Under the pieces are notes generated by a model, which worked only from the letters and a program-made list of their open reading frames with translations, was not told the DNA's origin and did no database searches. From assembly GCA_008477525.1 (NCBI GenBank), contig SPDT01000007.1, forward strand, positions 2,046,001-2,110,000: DNA of 64,000 nucleotides, in the 5' to 3' direction. Shown here piece by piece: positions 23,153 to 35,463 of this stretch (its first letter is position 1; each line of letters begins with the position of its first letter). Made by a program: the position numbers and the translations under genes. The stretch comes from Hypomyces perniciosus (Eukaryota > Ascomycota > Sordariomycetes > Hypocreales > Hypocreaceae).

Positions 23153-25071
23153 TTAAACAGCCTTAGGCGCTTCAGCCTCGCTCTCAGTCTTCGCAGCGTC
23201 CGAACCGCTGGTGGGACGGCCAGCGACAGCGTAGTCATCCTCGCCGCTAAGCTCCTCAAGAGTCTTGCGGGCAGTCTCAGGAATGCAGAGCGTCGTCAGG
23301 CAGCCGAGAAGCATGAAAAGGGCGTAGATTTCCAGGACGTGGTCCATCCAAGGGTTGGGGTTCTGTGCGGTAGCACCGTTGGTTCGGAGAATGGAGATGG
23401 CACCCTGGCCGATGATGGAGCCAATCTTGCCGGAGGCGGCTGAGATACCGTGCGAAGTGGACCTGTAGCGGGTGGGGAACACCTCTCCGGGGACGATGAA
23501 GGTAGTGGTGTTGGGACCTGCATTGAAACAATGATTAGCACTCTGATGCTTATTTAATAAGTTAGAAACTCCATGTGAACTTACCGAAGTTGAAGAAGAA
23601 CTGAGCAATGACATAAATGGCGAGAAGGCCGTTGGAGGAAAGTTTGTTGAAGGCGAAACCCATGACAACGAAGAGAACCGTCAGGATGAGGAAACCACCC
23701 ATCTGGATTGTCTTGCGGCCAAGCGTATCGATTGTAGCAACCGCGACCCAGTATCCGGGGACGGCTCCAGCAAGCACAATAATAACGTTGCCAACAGCAG
23801 TGTTGTACAGGTACTCGTAGACGTTGTTGGCGTTCTTGGTAGAGTAGCCAATGACACTGAGGATAGTACCGTTATTCAGGGAGAGGCCATAAAAGGCCAC
23901 ATCGAGGCAGAACCATGAACCGGCAGTTCCGACGAGGAGGAGGAAGTTCTTGAGCTTGCTGTAGTGGGCGATGAAGTCGCGGAAGCTGGCCTTGGGCACT
24001 TGGAGCGTCTCCTGGGCGGCCTTGGCGGCAGTGGCACGAGCGACCTCATCGGGGTTGCCCTCGCGCTTGCCGCTGATGTAAGCCTTGACGTCGTCGTCGG
24101 CCTGCTCGATATCACGGGCGACATCGAAGGTGTAACGAGGAGTCTCGGGGATGGTGAGTCGGTCTGGTTGGTTGTGTTAGAATAGTGCTCCTCTTCAAAC
24201 ATTTTCAGACTAAGAGCACACCACTTACAGTACAGGGCAATGCAGGCGGGGACGGCGCCAATGCCGATCAGAGTGCGCCACATCTTGTCAACGGCAATTT
24301 GGCAAGCACCATTGCACGTAGAGATTTTGGCAGCCGAAGACAGAGCATCCTTGAAACCAAGAGTGACGAAAACCATGACGAGAGCAGCACCAAGCTGGCC
24401 GAAGCCCTGCATGGCGAAGACAGCGCCCATCATGGCACCACGCCATTTGGTAGTGGCAAACCTGTAAGCCATGACATTAGAATTGGCCCATCTCGTGTAA
24501 ATGCCAGGGAATGGACTCACTCAGAGGTAATGATGGAAGACAATGGGTAGTCACCGCCGATACCAATACCCATGATAACACGCCAGAAGATGATGAGACC
24601 GATGACATCACATGCCGGGGAACCGCTGGTCAAGGCCTGGCCGATAGTCGCGAAGATGATGATGATGAGTTCCAGACCGTACATGCGCTTTCGGCCGACC
24701 ATATCGGCCAAGATACCGAATCCAACCTGGCCAATGACAGTACCGGCAGACGTGGCGAGCTTGATGGCGTTGTCGGAGCTGGTAGGCATGACACCGGTGC
24801 CAGGGTAGTAAACAATGCCCAGCATGATGGTCAACATGGAGGCCGTGAAGATGTCGTACGAGTCGGTAAAGAAACCGACACCGGCAACGACAATGGCGCG
24901 CACATGGTACCAGCCAAATGGAGCCTTATCGATCTCGGCAAGGGCAAGACGACGACGCTCGTTGAGGTCTGTGACGTGGATGAAGTCGTTGTGGTAGTTG
25001 TGATAGGCACTGTTGCCGCCAGCGGTCTTTGCGACCACGGCCTTGGGCGTCTGGCCCTCGGTTGTTGCCAT
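23153..25071 (-). CDS. pho84: Inorganic phosphate transporter, PHO84-type MFS
   Basis: A 575-residue phosphate:H+ symporter of the MFS, expected at the plasma membrane. Exons: 25071-24521, 24461-24229, 24163-23585 and 23517-23153. Signatures: AGVGFFTDSYDIFTASMLTI in helix 1, GFGILADMVGRKRMYG, the phosphate-porter motif GIGIGGDYPLSS, WRGAMMGAVFAMQGFGQLGAA, a central cytosolic loop with RLTIPETPRYT and many acidic residues, SWFCLDVAFYGLSLN, GPNTTTFIVPGEVFPTRYR, and GKIGSIIGQ. The C-terminus is a short hydrophilic tail. The start is the ATG giving MATTEGQTPK, followed by about 45 polar residues before helix 1, as in family members. In fungi such genes are usually induced by phosphate starvation through a Pho4/NUC-1 factor; one CACGTG site lies 740 bp upstream. 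Confidence 0.94.
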
Positions 25072-26117
25072 TGCGATCGATGTAAGACGGATACCTGTCC
25101 TGTAGTACAAAGAAAGTGATAGCAACAAAAGAGCTTGTGTGAGATGCTTGTGTGATTTCCAAACATATATACTGGCGACAAGGCGCCCGAGTCTTATATA
25201 TTAACGTTCATGGTAGCATCCTTCGTTCTTTCGGACACGCCAGCCAAGTCGGGAAATCCAAAGGCCAGCCCTTTGAAGCCGACGAAATCGATGCTAGAGC
25301 CCAAGCAGGCCACCGACTGAGATGCAACGGGGCACAGAATCTAAGACTGGGAGTCGTGCATTGAGTCCAAGGGAAGCTATTGGTCAGATCACTTCTGAGG
25401 CGAGCCCGAGAGCATTCAGTGTTCGATGTCTGACATCGACGTGGGCTCTCTCTGGGGCAGCAATGGGCCAATCACAAGGCATTCCCAAAACACGTTTTCT
25501 AGAAGGCCAAGATCCTTGGCGACCGATCTCTCCGCGCTTGGCAGATGCTTGAATGCCTATGCCAAGGGCTGCCAGGGTTCTGGATATTCGGCAATCGATA
25601 CATGTCTTGGCAGGGCCGTTGAGAGCGTGGAAAGGCCGGAAAGACGGCAAGCTGAGCAACCGCCTAGACTTCTAGAGGACCTGAATTGTCCGTTTTGGCC
25701 ACCGAATTGTCGTGAATCTCTGGTCTAAGTGGCGCCGGGCGGTTCCGGGTCGGTTTCCCATTTGAGACACCGATAGCTCGACCTGGAATCAGCATCAAAG
25801 GCTTACCCACGTGCCTCGATACAACGGGTGATATCCCAAAGGCAAAGAACAAAGCACGAGGTTGTAATCCGTGTTCCTGAAACGATTGATGGATCATGAA
25901 GACTACTAGTAATAGTGGTACTATTATATGGACCGTCCGTGTCTCTTGCATTTGTTCTGTGTCGAAAAATTCTCCATCTTGTTCCGTGGAGTTGCCGTTT
26001 TCGTAATCTTCGCCTTTGAGGTTGGATTTCTATTTTCAACTTTGCTTATCCTTTCCCTGGGTTGACGCTCGTGCCTCGAAGCCGTCGTCTGGTGCTACCC
26101 TCTCCGTCTCAGCAGCC
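25072..26117. promoter_or_regulatory. Divergent promoter region, phosphate transporter and GNAT gene
   Basis: Shared upstream region of two divergent genes. The only candidate factor site noticed is a CACGTG palindrome at 25808-25813. This hexamer is the known target of Pho4/NUC-1-type bHLH regulators of phosphate genes, but it is 740 bp from the transporter start and a single hexamer can occur by chance. No coding region was recognised inside. Confidence 0.3.
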
Positions 26118-26870
26118 ATGTCTCCTACAAGGTCAACAACACAGACAATGTCGGTGCAAAATAACAACAACAACAACAACAACAACAGCAGCGGCGACAA
26201 TCTCGACGGCGTCCTGCCGCTATCCTACAAGGTCGTCACGCGAGATGCTGACAAACAAGATGCACTGCGTCTTGTTGCCGACAGCATCGCCCAACAGCGT
26301 CAGACGGCATCTGCGGCCGTTATCTTTCACCCGCTGTGCATCGCAGTTCTGGTCGCCATCTGCTCCCTTGTCTATCGTCAGTACCAGCACCAGGGGTACG
26401 GCAATTTATTGACGATGCTGTCCGGCGTCACCATCATGTATCTGGCAATCATTCGATTCTACACGTCGAAATACATTGAACTGGCTGAGGGCTTCCGCTG
26501 GAAGACGTGGCTCACTGGTCCGGATGACAAGGAGGACACCATCATCGCTGCCATCTTTGGCGAGGAGATCATCGGCACTGTTGTGCTTAGATTGCAGCCG
26601 TCAACTGCCCAAGGGAAGGGCATCATCCGCGCCTGGACGACGAGACTGCGATATCGGGGCAAGGGGGTCGGATCGGATCTGCTGCAATTCGCTGTCCAGG
26701 CCACGAGAGACGCGTTCGGACCGAACACCAGTGTGGAGTTCGCACCAGACCACGCAAACAGTACCAATCCTCTTCACGACATTTTCAACAGAGCGTTCAA
26801 GAAGCGCCAGAGCAGGGCGGCACAGGCACTAGCTCATGTCCTGGAGAATAATAGTACGACCAAGGAGTAA
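26118..26870 (+). CDS. Membrane-anchored GNAT-family N-acetyltransferase (putative)
   Basis: A 250-residue single-exon protein. After a polar start with a run of nine Asn (residues 15-23, from an AAC repeat), two hydrophobic segments (about 66-86 and 97-115) form a likely hairpin anchor. Then comes a small alpha/beta domain with the acetyl-CoA pyrophosphate-binding signature: basic residues, RGKGVG (180-185), then SDLLQFAV. DTIIAAIFGEEIIGTVVLRL just before it looks like the strands leading to the CoA site. Substrate is unknown. An upstream in-frame ATG at 26016 would add 34 residues with no domain; 26118 is preferred because it follows a good context and begins a typical polar leader. Organelle or ER membrane location is inferred. 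Confidence 0.7.
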   Translation: MSPTRSTTQTMSVQNNNNNNNNNSSGDNLDGVLPLSYKVVTRDADKQDALRLVADSIAQQRQTASAAVIFHPLCIAVLVAICSLVYRQYQHQGYGNLLTMLSGVTIMYLAIIRFYTSKYIELAEGFRWKTWLTGPDDKEDTIIAAIFGEEIIGTVVLRLQPSTAQGKGIIRAWTTRLRYRGKGVGSDLLQFAVQATRDAFGPNTSVEFAPDHANSTNPLHDIFNRAFKKRQSRAAQALAHVLENNSTTKE

Positions 26871-29800
26871 AGGGACGTCTACGAAGTACGAAGTATATCA
26901 ACACCTAATTAATTCTCTATTGTCAGAATGAGAAACAGCCGGAAATGTCGCTCTTGAGGGCGGGAGTCTGTCTCGTCTGTGCCGTCAGTTTGACGGCATC
27001 TCTCAGCACAGCCTCACACATTGTGCATGCAAACAATAAGGCGTATTTTCGGTCGCTCGAAGAACTGTTCAGCTTCGCAATCGCTGGTGTCTCATTGGGC
27101 GCCCTCATTCCAGATGCAATTGCACCCGAAATCCATCATCAGCTGAGGAGAAGCTCCCAATGTGCTTGTTAATGACAGCGACAGCAGAGAGTGGGAGAAG
27201 TCAAAATCTTTGCAAACTCGGGGGGAGACGCACACGACACTAGAAGCTTGTGTGCTACTAGTAGTGCGAGTAGTGCCATTGCGGTGAGAACGTGCGTCTG
27301 CACTCATCATCTTGATAACAAACACTATTGTGAACTTCGTATCTGTCAGAGATACTATCACGTCAGCTCGCGCACGTGGGCAGCATTACTCGTATGTCTT
27401 TTCCTTGAGCAGCCACCTCGGGAAATGGAACAAGGAAAGGGAATCACAAAACTCTCACTCGGCTTATTAATATCGCCAATGAAACCGTCGCCATGGAGCT
27501 CCAAGATTAGCTTCGGGCATCGCCGTTTTTGCTGCTAATGGTGTGGATGCTGCTAAGGGAAAAAAATATGAAAAAATTGGAGATATTGCTCCATAATATT
27601 TGCTGGTCCACTTGGATGCACGCAAAAGGCCCAGAGGATGGTGCTGATAATGGGGACTTATTTCCCTCTCGCCCACCGCAATATTGGGCAAATTGGATAC
27701 ATAAGACGCGCCCTCCCCAGACGCAACGAAGTCCTGACTCTTGTTTCAAAGGATGGCCGCCAGGACGGACGACGGTGTACCATGTACTCCGTACTCTGTC
27801 CTATTTCTGGCTTGCGATAGAGTTGGTGTTTGTAAAACGTACCTAGCTACTTCGTACCTAGGTAATATTACTTCCTGTTGAGAAGACCTGGAGTACTCCG
27901 TACTCATGCCGTTATTTGCCATTACAAGCAGAAGTGTTGCGCCGTGCTGTCTCCAGCCTGTTTTCCCTCGTTGGTCGGCCAACTTTTGGTGATGTTAGTG
28001 ATAAAAAAATAGATAATTTCTTGGAAAATAATGAAACGCTTGAGTGGGTGTGAGACACATGGATGCCATCGATTGCCCATTTTCGGACTGCACAGTTTTT
28101 GGTGGCTGTTTAGTTCAGTGCTAAGATCAAAATGGGACCGTTGCATTAGCTCAGGGCTATTCAAATATGACGATACTGTGCGAAAGAGAGGGTGTACTCG
28201 TAAGAAAGTGCCTCAGGCTCACTGTACTTCGTATGGTGCATCGCGGGCTGAAAGTGACCGAGGCAAACCAGCAACATACGAGAAAAAAAAGAAAACAAGA
28301 GGACTTCTCCTCCACACTATACAGAACCTTTCATCCTCCCTATAAAGCATAAACCGTTTCAATATGCCAAGAACGCACTGCGACGATGCCAAGACATCAG
28401 TTCGGGGCCGTCCGCAGCTCTTCCTGCTGTATTCGTGATGTCTGGTGCCTGTGATAGGCTGAGCGCTTACACTACCAGACAAGGTAGCGCAATCAGCCGC
28501 CGCTAAATGGCTGATGCCGAGGAAAGCTTGCAGCTTGTTCGTGTTAGGGCTGTGAGGGGGTGACGTGTACGGAGTACGGAGTACGGAGTAGAGAGACAGG
28601 GTTTTGGATGATGGGAGACGGTTGACGAGACTCTCTGTCCTTTGTAGCCTCGGCTCGTAAATTGCATCTTGATTGGGGACTCGTGAGTGAGGTGGTGAGG
28701 TGATTTCTGGGCGTGTGCATGAATAGCACCACAGTATTATTAGCAGCCGGAGGAATACAAGTGATAGTCTCCATGACATGGCACATAGACATGGGGGGAT
28801 GAGAGGCAGTGATCCGGGGTCCGCGCTTGCTTCGGCATATGCAATAATAATATGCAATTAAATGCAATATGATGCAGCCCGTGCGCAATGATGCAGCCCG
28901 TACTCCGTACGCGTGGCGGGGAAACGGCACGGTGCGCGAACAGGTAATAGTTCGGATACGAAGATAGTAGAAGACAACACACACGCCTCACTGGAATGCT
29001 GCTACTACTGATACTACTAATACAGAGCAATATGAGCGGAAAACGAACGGAGTACGCGACGGCGAGAACAAGAAAAAAAAAAATGCTAAAAAATTGATCC
29101 CTAAAAAAAGAAAAAAAGCCACAGGCAGGCAAAGAGAGGCAAAACTGGAGAGAAGACGACTCAGTCATGGACTGGTCTAGGCACTGGGACGCTCACCGCA
29201 AAGACTCAGCCTCACCCCCGGCGCAAATCCAAATGCCTCATATTAACGAAACCACTGCGCGGCGAACAAAGACGGGAGTTCAGGTCCAGTCTGCGGTCAG
29301 AGACGGCCAGAGACGGTCAGGAGTCAGGAGCCACGAACCAGGAGGAGGCCTCGCGTGCCAGCTCAGAGGCTCACGCCCTGTGACGTAGGATGACAGCACC
29401 GCCATCTCCAATCGAGTTGGTCTGTCCTGGCTTCTCGGTTCCCACAAAGCACAGCGCGTTGCAAGGCCCAGGCATTTCTCTTTCTCTTACCCGTCTCGTC
29501 CTCCTCGGCCAATCCTGTTTGACGCATATCTGGCAACTCTCAGCCCCCCGCTTCTGCCGATCTCTACGGAGCATAGTCTATTAGTCTGGTTCCTAGTGCC
29601 AGGCCTTAATTCCCTGGCCAGCGAGCTTGAAGTGCCCAGAACGTATATCGCTCATACCAGGCGCTTTCGCGGGTTCACAACCGATACCTGAGCTTTGTTA
29701 TGGGACGACAATACTCCGTACAGAGGGCTGGAGCTAACGAATGTTATTGCTTTACCTCGCAGGAGACGCACGTTGTGAACCACACCGTCCACTGTGTCCA

Positions 29801-30347
29801 GGGTCGTTCATCTCACGCCTCTCTCTTTTTCTCGAGCTTTAGCTTTAGCTTTACCCACACCCTCGATAGTCCCAGTGCGTCGGACTGTTCTGGTCCCCCT
29901 GTTTTCTCATCAATCGCCTATCCGCCGCATGTGACGCTGTGCTTCGCCCTCGGTGTTCTCCCGCGTCGTCTAGTCTGACATCCATTTCGATGTCAAACAA
30001 AGCCAGCCAAAAGATGGATCAAAATATTCTCACCCCTCCCACCTGCTCGGGTAGGTTAATTGTGAATCAGGGCGCCTTACACGCCAGGAACCAAGTCAGT
30101 GCTGATTTTTGTATGAGTCGTATTGAGTCTAGCAGACCTCTGTCTCAAAGATATATTGAAACCCCCAGCTCCCGCATCGTCAGACGTGATTGTAGAGGTG
30201 TTTCCATTTTCCCGTGTTCTTGTGCGTCTCCCTCTCTTGAAGTAGAAGGGCCTGCCTCTTCGGCTCTCCCCCCAGGTCAATCCCTGGCTGCTGTTCCAGC
30301 GCGCCCCCTTCACACTCTCTGCAAGCCATTCTCCTCCAACCGTCAAC
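26871..30347. other. Intergenic region, promoter side of the second ATPase
   Basis: About 3.5 kb without a supportable gene. It has many TACTCCGTA/TACGGAGTA copies (27785, 27893, 28567-28590, 28902, 29049, 29712), A-runs (29071-29120) and a pyrimidine-rich final part (about 29800-30340) that likely contains the promoter and leader of the ATPase. Open frames on the minus strand at 28219-28984 and 30077-30662 lack any domain. Confidence 0.45.
28567..28590. repeat. Tandem TACGGAGTAC repeat
   Basis: Three overlapping copies of the GTACGGAGTA unit in direct tandem. It is the densest instance of a motif that recurs singly in intergenic DNA throughout the window. Confidence 0.85.
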
Positions 30348-33300
30348 ATGTCCAATCTGGAGGGGCAAGACGCAGTCGCAGAGCGCATTCGCTGGCAGGA
30401 TGAAGAGCAAGCCCAGCCGTCGCGCAACCCGCAGCTGTCCTTGAGTCGTCGAAACTCTGTCGACTCTCTTGCTATTCGAAGCATTCACTCGCGTGCTCCT
30501 GTCGATCCGGCGCTGGCGTTGCCAATTCAATATCGTACCGTGTAAGAAACAACGCGCTGAATACAAGAGAGAGGGAGCTGTTGTTTGGCTGACTGAGGAC
30601 GACAGCTCGTTTGATATTGATGAAGTGAAGCGCAAAGAGCAGGCAGAAAAAGCCAAGGCCAAGGGTTCTGCAGCAAAAGGTTGGTGCTGACTCTAGGATC
30701 AACAAACTTCCTGAACTTGTTCCCCTCACATGTGCTGACATTTGCCTGTGCAACAGATTTGAGTGATCTTGAATGGCATACTCTTCCATCTCACGAAGTC
30801 GCGCAGCGACTGACCGTATCACCTACCGGCGGTCTTTCTACTGACCAGGCGAAGAGAAGACTTGAGGAGTACGGCAAGAACATGCCGTCTCCCCCCAAGG
30901 ACAACAAGATTCTCACCATCATCGGATATTTCTTCAAGGGCTTTGGTGGCATTCTTCTGTTGGGCAGTATCCTCGTCTTCATCTCATGGAAACCTCTCGG
31001 ACAACCCCCTCAATTGGCCAATCTGGTATGATTTACCCCTGAGTTGCACGATGATAATTATGTCTGAAAAAAAAAGAAGAATCGCGACATTATCATTGCT
31101 AACGCTGAGGTGCGTGAATAGGCACTTGCCATTGTTCTTCTGGCTGTATTCTTCATCCAGGCTGCCTTTTCCATGTTTCAGGACTGGTCGACTTCTCGAG
31201 TCATGTCTTCGATCAAGGATATGCTTCCTGAGCAATGCCAAGTGAACCGAGACGGCCAGCTGATTCACCTCCCTGCTGAAGACCTCGTCCCCGGCGATCT
31301 TGTCTTCATCAAGTCCGGAAACAAGCTGCCAGCCGATATGCGTTTCATTGAAGCCTCATCCGACGCCAAATTCGACCGTTCTGTGCTCACTGGTGAGTCG
31401 GTGCCAGTGGCAGCGTCTGTTGACCATACGGATACCAACTATCTCGAAACCCACAACATTGGTCTCCAGGGGACCCACTGCATCACTGGTTCTTGCACAG
31501 GTATCGTTGTGTCTACTGGTGACCGAACTGTGTTTGGACGTATTGCTGCCCTCACCAACGAGCCCAAGACCAAGATGACGACTCTGGAACGCGAAGTTTT
31601 GCATTTTGTCCTGATCATCTGCGCCATCATGATTACCATGATCGTTGTTGTGCTGATTGTTTGGTAAGCTTTCTGGTCCGATTCGCAACAAGCAATCGTT
31701 TACTGACAATTCTAGGTCTGCCTGGCTGAGAAAGGACCACCCCAACTGGATCAACGTGCCGACTTTGATTGTCGACTGCGTCAGTGTTGCCGTTGCCTTC
31801 ATTCCTGAGGGTCTTCCGATTGCCATCACTGCTGGCTTGACCATTACTGCCAACCTCATGAAGAAGAACATGGTTCTGTGCAAATCCCTCAAGACTGTCG
31901 AGACCCTTGGTTCAGTGTCGGTTATCTGCTCCGACAAAACTGGTACCTTAACTGAGGTATGAAAAGTCAATGGACCCAGAAATTGGATAAAGACTAACCC
32001 CTATAATAGGGCAAAATGACCGTCACTGGTTGCTCGATTGGTGCTCATAACATGAATGTTAAGGAGGCCAAGGAGAGACTTGTCTCTGAGAGGGCTGCCA
32101 CTGCTACCACCAAGGTCACCAGCGCTGTGAGTCAGCTTGGTGCCCTGTCCGCTCTCTGCAACGGCGCCGAGCTTGATGCTTCTGGTGGCCCGGATGTCCC
32201 CGTTTCCGAGAAGAAGGTCTTTGGCGATGCTACCGATACGGCTATCCTGCGATTCTCCGAGGAGATCGAAGGCGGCAATGTTTCTTACTTCAGGTCTTGC
32301 TGGCAGAGGGTTTATGAGCTTGCCTTCAACAGCAAGAACAAGTTCATGATTCGATGCTTCACGAACAGCCGACCTGAGGCTCTAGACAAGACTCTCCCTT
32401 ACGCAGCTGCTCAGTCGTTCAAGCCCACGGACTTGTAAGTGATGCCGCCTATGAGTACGTTTACTATTGGAAGCAAGAAGTGTCTAACATTGGAGTTAGG
32501 TTGTTGACCATCAAGGGTGCTCCGGACGTTCTCATATCTCGATGCTCATACTACCTCACCGACTCTGGTGTTGTAGCTCCTCTCGATGCGAATGCCGCCG
32601 CCACTTTCGAACGTATCAAGAATAACTACTCCTCCCAGGGCCGACGATGCCTCATACTTGCTCAGAAGACGCTTGAGGGCGAGAGCCTGGGTGGAGAGCC
32701 TGGTACTGCTCAGTTCGAGGAGACCATCATGCAGGAGTCCAAGACCGGTCTGATCTTGGTTGGTCTTGTTGCCATTGTCGATCCCTTGCGACCAGAGATT
32801 CAAGGTGTTGTGTCTACACTCCGTGGTGCTGGTATTAGAATTGCCATGGTAAGTCATTTTGGAGTCTTGCATTTTTTCGAGTTTGAATTTCTATTTTGAA
32901 TTTCTTTGAATTAACCAATGTTTTCTAGGTTACCGGTGACTTCGCTCTGACTGCCCTCGCAATTGCCCGGGATGCTGGTATTATCACCTGCGTCCACGTC
33001 GACAATGTCTCACATCTGGACAGGTCTCACGGTACTGTCACAGATGAGAATGCGGAGAAAAGCATTTTGAAGGGAGCCATTGTTATTAGCGGTCCGGAAC
33101 TTCTCACCCTTAACGATAATCAGTGGAAGGCCCTTATTGAGTACGAAGAAATCGTCTTTGCCCGAACTACACCCGAACAGAAGCTTAGAATTGTCCGAGA
33201 GTTCCAGGCTGACAACGTTGTTGCCATGACTGGTGATGGTGTTAACGATGCCCCCTCGCTAAAGGCTGCCGACGTCGGTATTTGCATGGGCAGTGGGTCT

Positions 33301-34134
33301 GATATTGCTATGGAGGCTGCGGACATGGTTCTCCTGGATACCTTCTCTTCGGTTGTTGTTGCTGTGCAGTACGGACGAGTCGTCTTTGACAACCTGAAGA
33401 AGGTCATTGCCTACCTGCTCCCTGCTGGCAGTTTCTCCGAGTTCTGGCCTGTCATGACATCTGTCATCTTTGGTCTTCCTCAAATTCTGTCGTCGTTCCT
33501 CATGATTATCATTTGCTGCTTTACGGACTGTGCCGCCGCTACCATGCTCTCGTACGAGAAGCCTGAAGCCGACGTCCTGCTCCGTCGCCCCAGGAACATC
33601 AAGAAGGATCGCCTCGTCAACTGGCAGCTCATTTTCCACGCCTATGCCATCATCGGCATGATCGAGACTATTGCCTCGTTCGCCATGTCATTTTGGTATT
33701 TGGAGCGCAATGGCATTCCCTTCAAGGACCTATGGTTCGGCTTCGGAGCGATCCCTAACGGCATGGACCCCGACTATTACAGCAACAAGCTCAACGAAGC
33801 CTCGTCCATCTACTTCGTCAACCTTGTCGTCATGCAGTGGTTCAACCTCCTCGCCACCCGTACCCGCCGTCTTAGCATCTTCCAGCACCCTCCTATCTTC
33901 AATAAGGAGACGCAGAACTGGCATCTCTTCCCTGCCATTCTCTTCTCCCTGGCTATGGCTTTCTTATGGCTGTACATTCCTCCCCTGCAGCCTGTTATTG
34001 GCACTACCAACGTGCCTGTTGAATACTGGTTCTTGCCTATGTCCTTTGGTATCTTCATCATCATTTTTGATGAGGCTAGACGTTTTGCAGCCAGGAAATG
34101 GCCTAATGGTATCATTGCCAAGTTAGCTTGGTAG
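30348..34134 (+). CDS. P-type cation ATPase, type II (Na+/K+- or H+/K+-ATPase alpha-like), copy 2
   Basis: A 1099-residue paralogue of the pump at 18.3-21.6 kb, but with eight exons: 30348-30541, 30606-30679, 30757-31025, 31122-31663, 31716-31956, 32010-32434, 32500-32848 and 32929-34134. Order of parts: Ser/Arg-rich N-terminus and the shared IQYRTV-S motif, cation-ATPase N-domain, actuator domain with TGES, helix 4 with PEGLP, DKTGT with phospho-Asp 433, KGAPD, TGDGVNDAP, AYLLPAG in helix 5 and CFTDCAA in helix 6. It closes with NGIIAKLAW, matching the other copy. Differences in helices 4 and 6 (PEGLP versus PEGMP; FTDCAA versus FTDLFL) suggest different ion preference or turnover. Predicted role: ATP-driven alkali cation or proton transport at the plasma membrane; the ion itself cannot be read from the sequence. 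Confidence 0.92.
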
Positions 34135-34320
34135 TACGAGGCTTTTGGGGGTAGGGGTTAAAATGGGGCGGCGTAAAGGTGGTAGAATAAGTCTTTTCTT
34201 CTGACATAGAATAAATTTAAACTGTATTTTTAACTAAACTTGTACATACATGAGACCCTTTTTCATGGACGGGTGTTATATACATCAATTGTATGATGAT
34301 GAATTGAAAGTAATGATCTC

Positions 34321-35463
34321 CTAGCCCTTCCCATTGATGGACGCAAGCTCGTCACAGACTCGTCAGTATGAAATGGCACTGTCAATGTCGTGCTCGAAGT
34401 GACGGATGGTGAACAGGTTGTATTCAACTTCGTTGTCATGCGTCAGGCCCCTGTGTTGGTGCACCACCATCTTCAGCAACCAAAGATCATCTTGAGCACG
34501 GATGGAAACGACACAGTCTCTCCATGCAAAAGGAAGTTCTTCAAGTCATTGATCATGGCAGTGGATAGCCTGAAACAAGACCTACTGACTCAGCTATTTA
34601 ACCAGAACGATGGCATCTAGGCACAGGGCTTTCTGGAGCCCGCATATGGGAACATGCCTGGTTCCAAAGGTCCCATTTCAATGCGTTGAATGCTTCGTTC
34701 AGCTCAATCTACTCGCGTGGCTGGATAGCAAGTCTTTCAGGAACTTAGAGGTCCTGGTATCGGCGGGTTCCAACCTGAGCCGGGCTAGGGCTTTGGGTTT
34801 GAAGAGATTAATTCTGGAGGAAACATTGAGACCATCCCCCCTTGTACCTCCAAATCTAGGGCCCGGTATTCTACTGGTCGAGCCATTATGGGGAAGCACC
34901 ATGAAAAGTATCCCGCAAACTCGATGGTTCGGTTTCTGGAGTCGCAGGAAGTCCAATCTCCGTTATTCCTTGACCCCAGAGTTAAGAACACCACGATCAA
35001 TAATCTTCAGTCCAACAAGCATTTCCTGGAAAAGAATAAATACGCTCAATGATACATCGACTACAACCTAGAGCTTATGCTGCAAGAGATCCCGCTTGCA
35101 CGAGAAGATGTGATTTAAATTCCTGTTCTCTGGAAGGATGTGACGTATTCATGGCCACTTACTGATGACCGCCCCCCCCCCCGAGGCTTGAAAGAGCATT
35201 GCCTGGTGAGATACAACTGAAGTTAATTCTTCCCAGAGGTTATCAACAGCGTAGGCCATGATTATCTTGCACCATAATCCTGGGGGCCCTATAGTGAATG
35301 GGAAGGATATCCTCGAAGAAGCGATCGTGGATGCTTGTTCACGTGCCAACATGACTTTTTGGTTCATTGACGACTATACGTCTCATCATGTCAAAGGTGC
35401 ACTGTGGTATCAACACTAAGAGAGACGGGCATTATATGGTGGAAGCGAGGCCACCATAGCTGA
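34321..35463 (+). pseudogene. Peptidylarginine deiminase (PAD) pseudogene, catalytic domain
   Basis: A frame open except for stops runs from 34321 to about 35175, with stop codons at 34369, 34618, 34687, 34726, 34786, 35050 and 35116. Read through, it shows WNGTVNVVLEVTDG-like and APVLVHHHLQQ segments, GGNIETIPP with GRAIMGKHHEKYPA, FLESQEVQSPL, and YIDYNLELMLQEIPL. These correspond in order to the catalytic domain of animal PADs (GNLEVSPP, FLSAQQVQAPV, CIDWNRELLKREL). After a run of ten C near 35175 the frame shifts: FFPEVINSV, then GPIVNGKDILEEA with FWFIDDYTSHHVKG, then VHCGIN (the active-site Cys codon is 35403-35405), and finally IWWKRGHHS with a stop at 35461. So at least seven stops and about four frame changes. 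The family converts peptidyl-arginine to citrulline. No N-terminal PAD domain was found; the 3' end of the ATPase lies 190 bp upstream. Confidence 0.8.

Noticed and set aside
28219..28857. A 212-codon minus-strand open frame
   Set aside because: It overlaps tandem TACGGAGTAC repeats and has no recognisable protein features.
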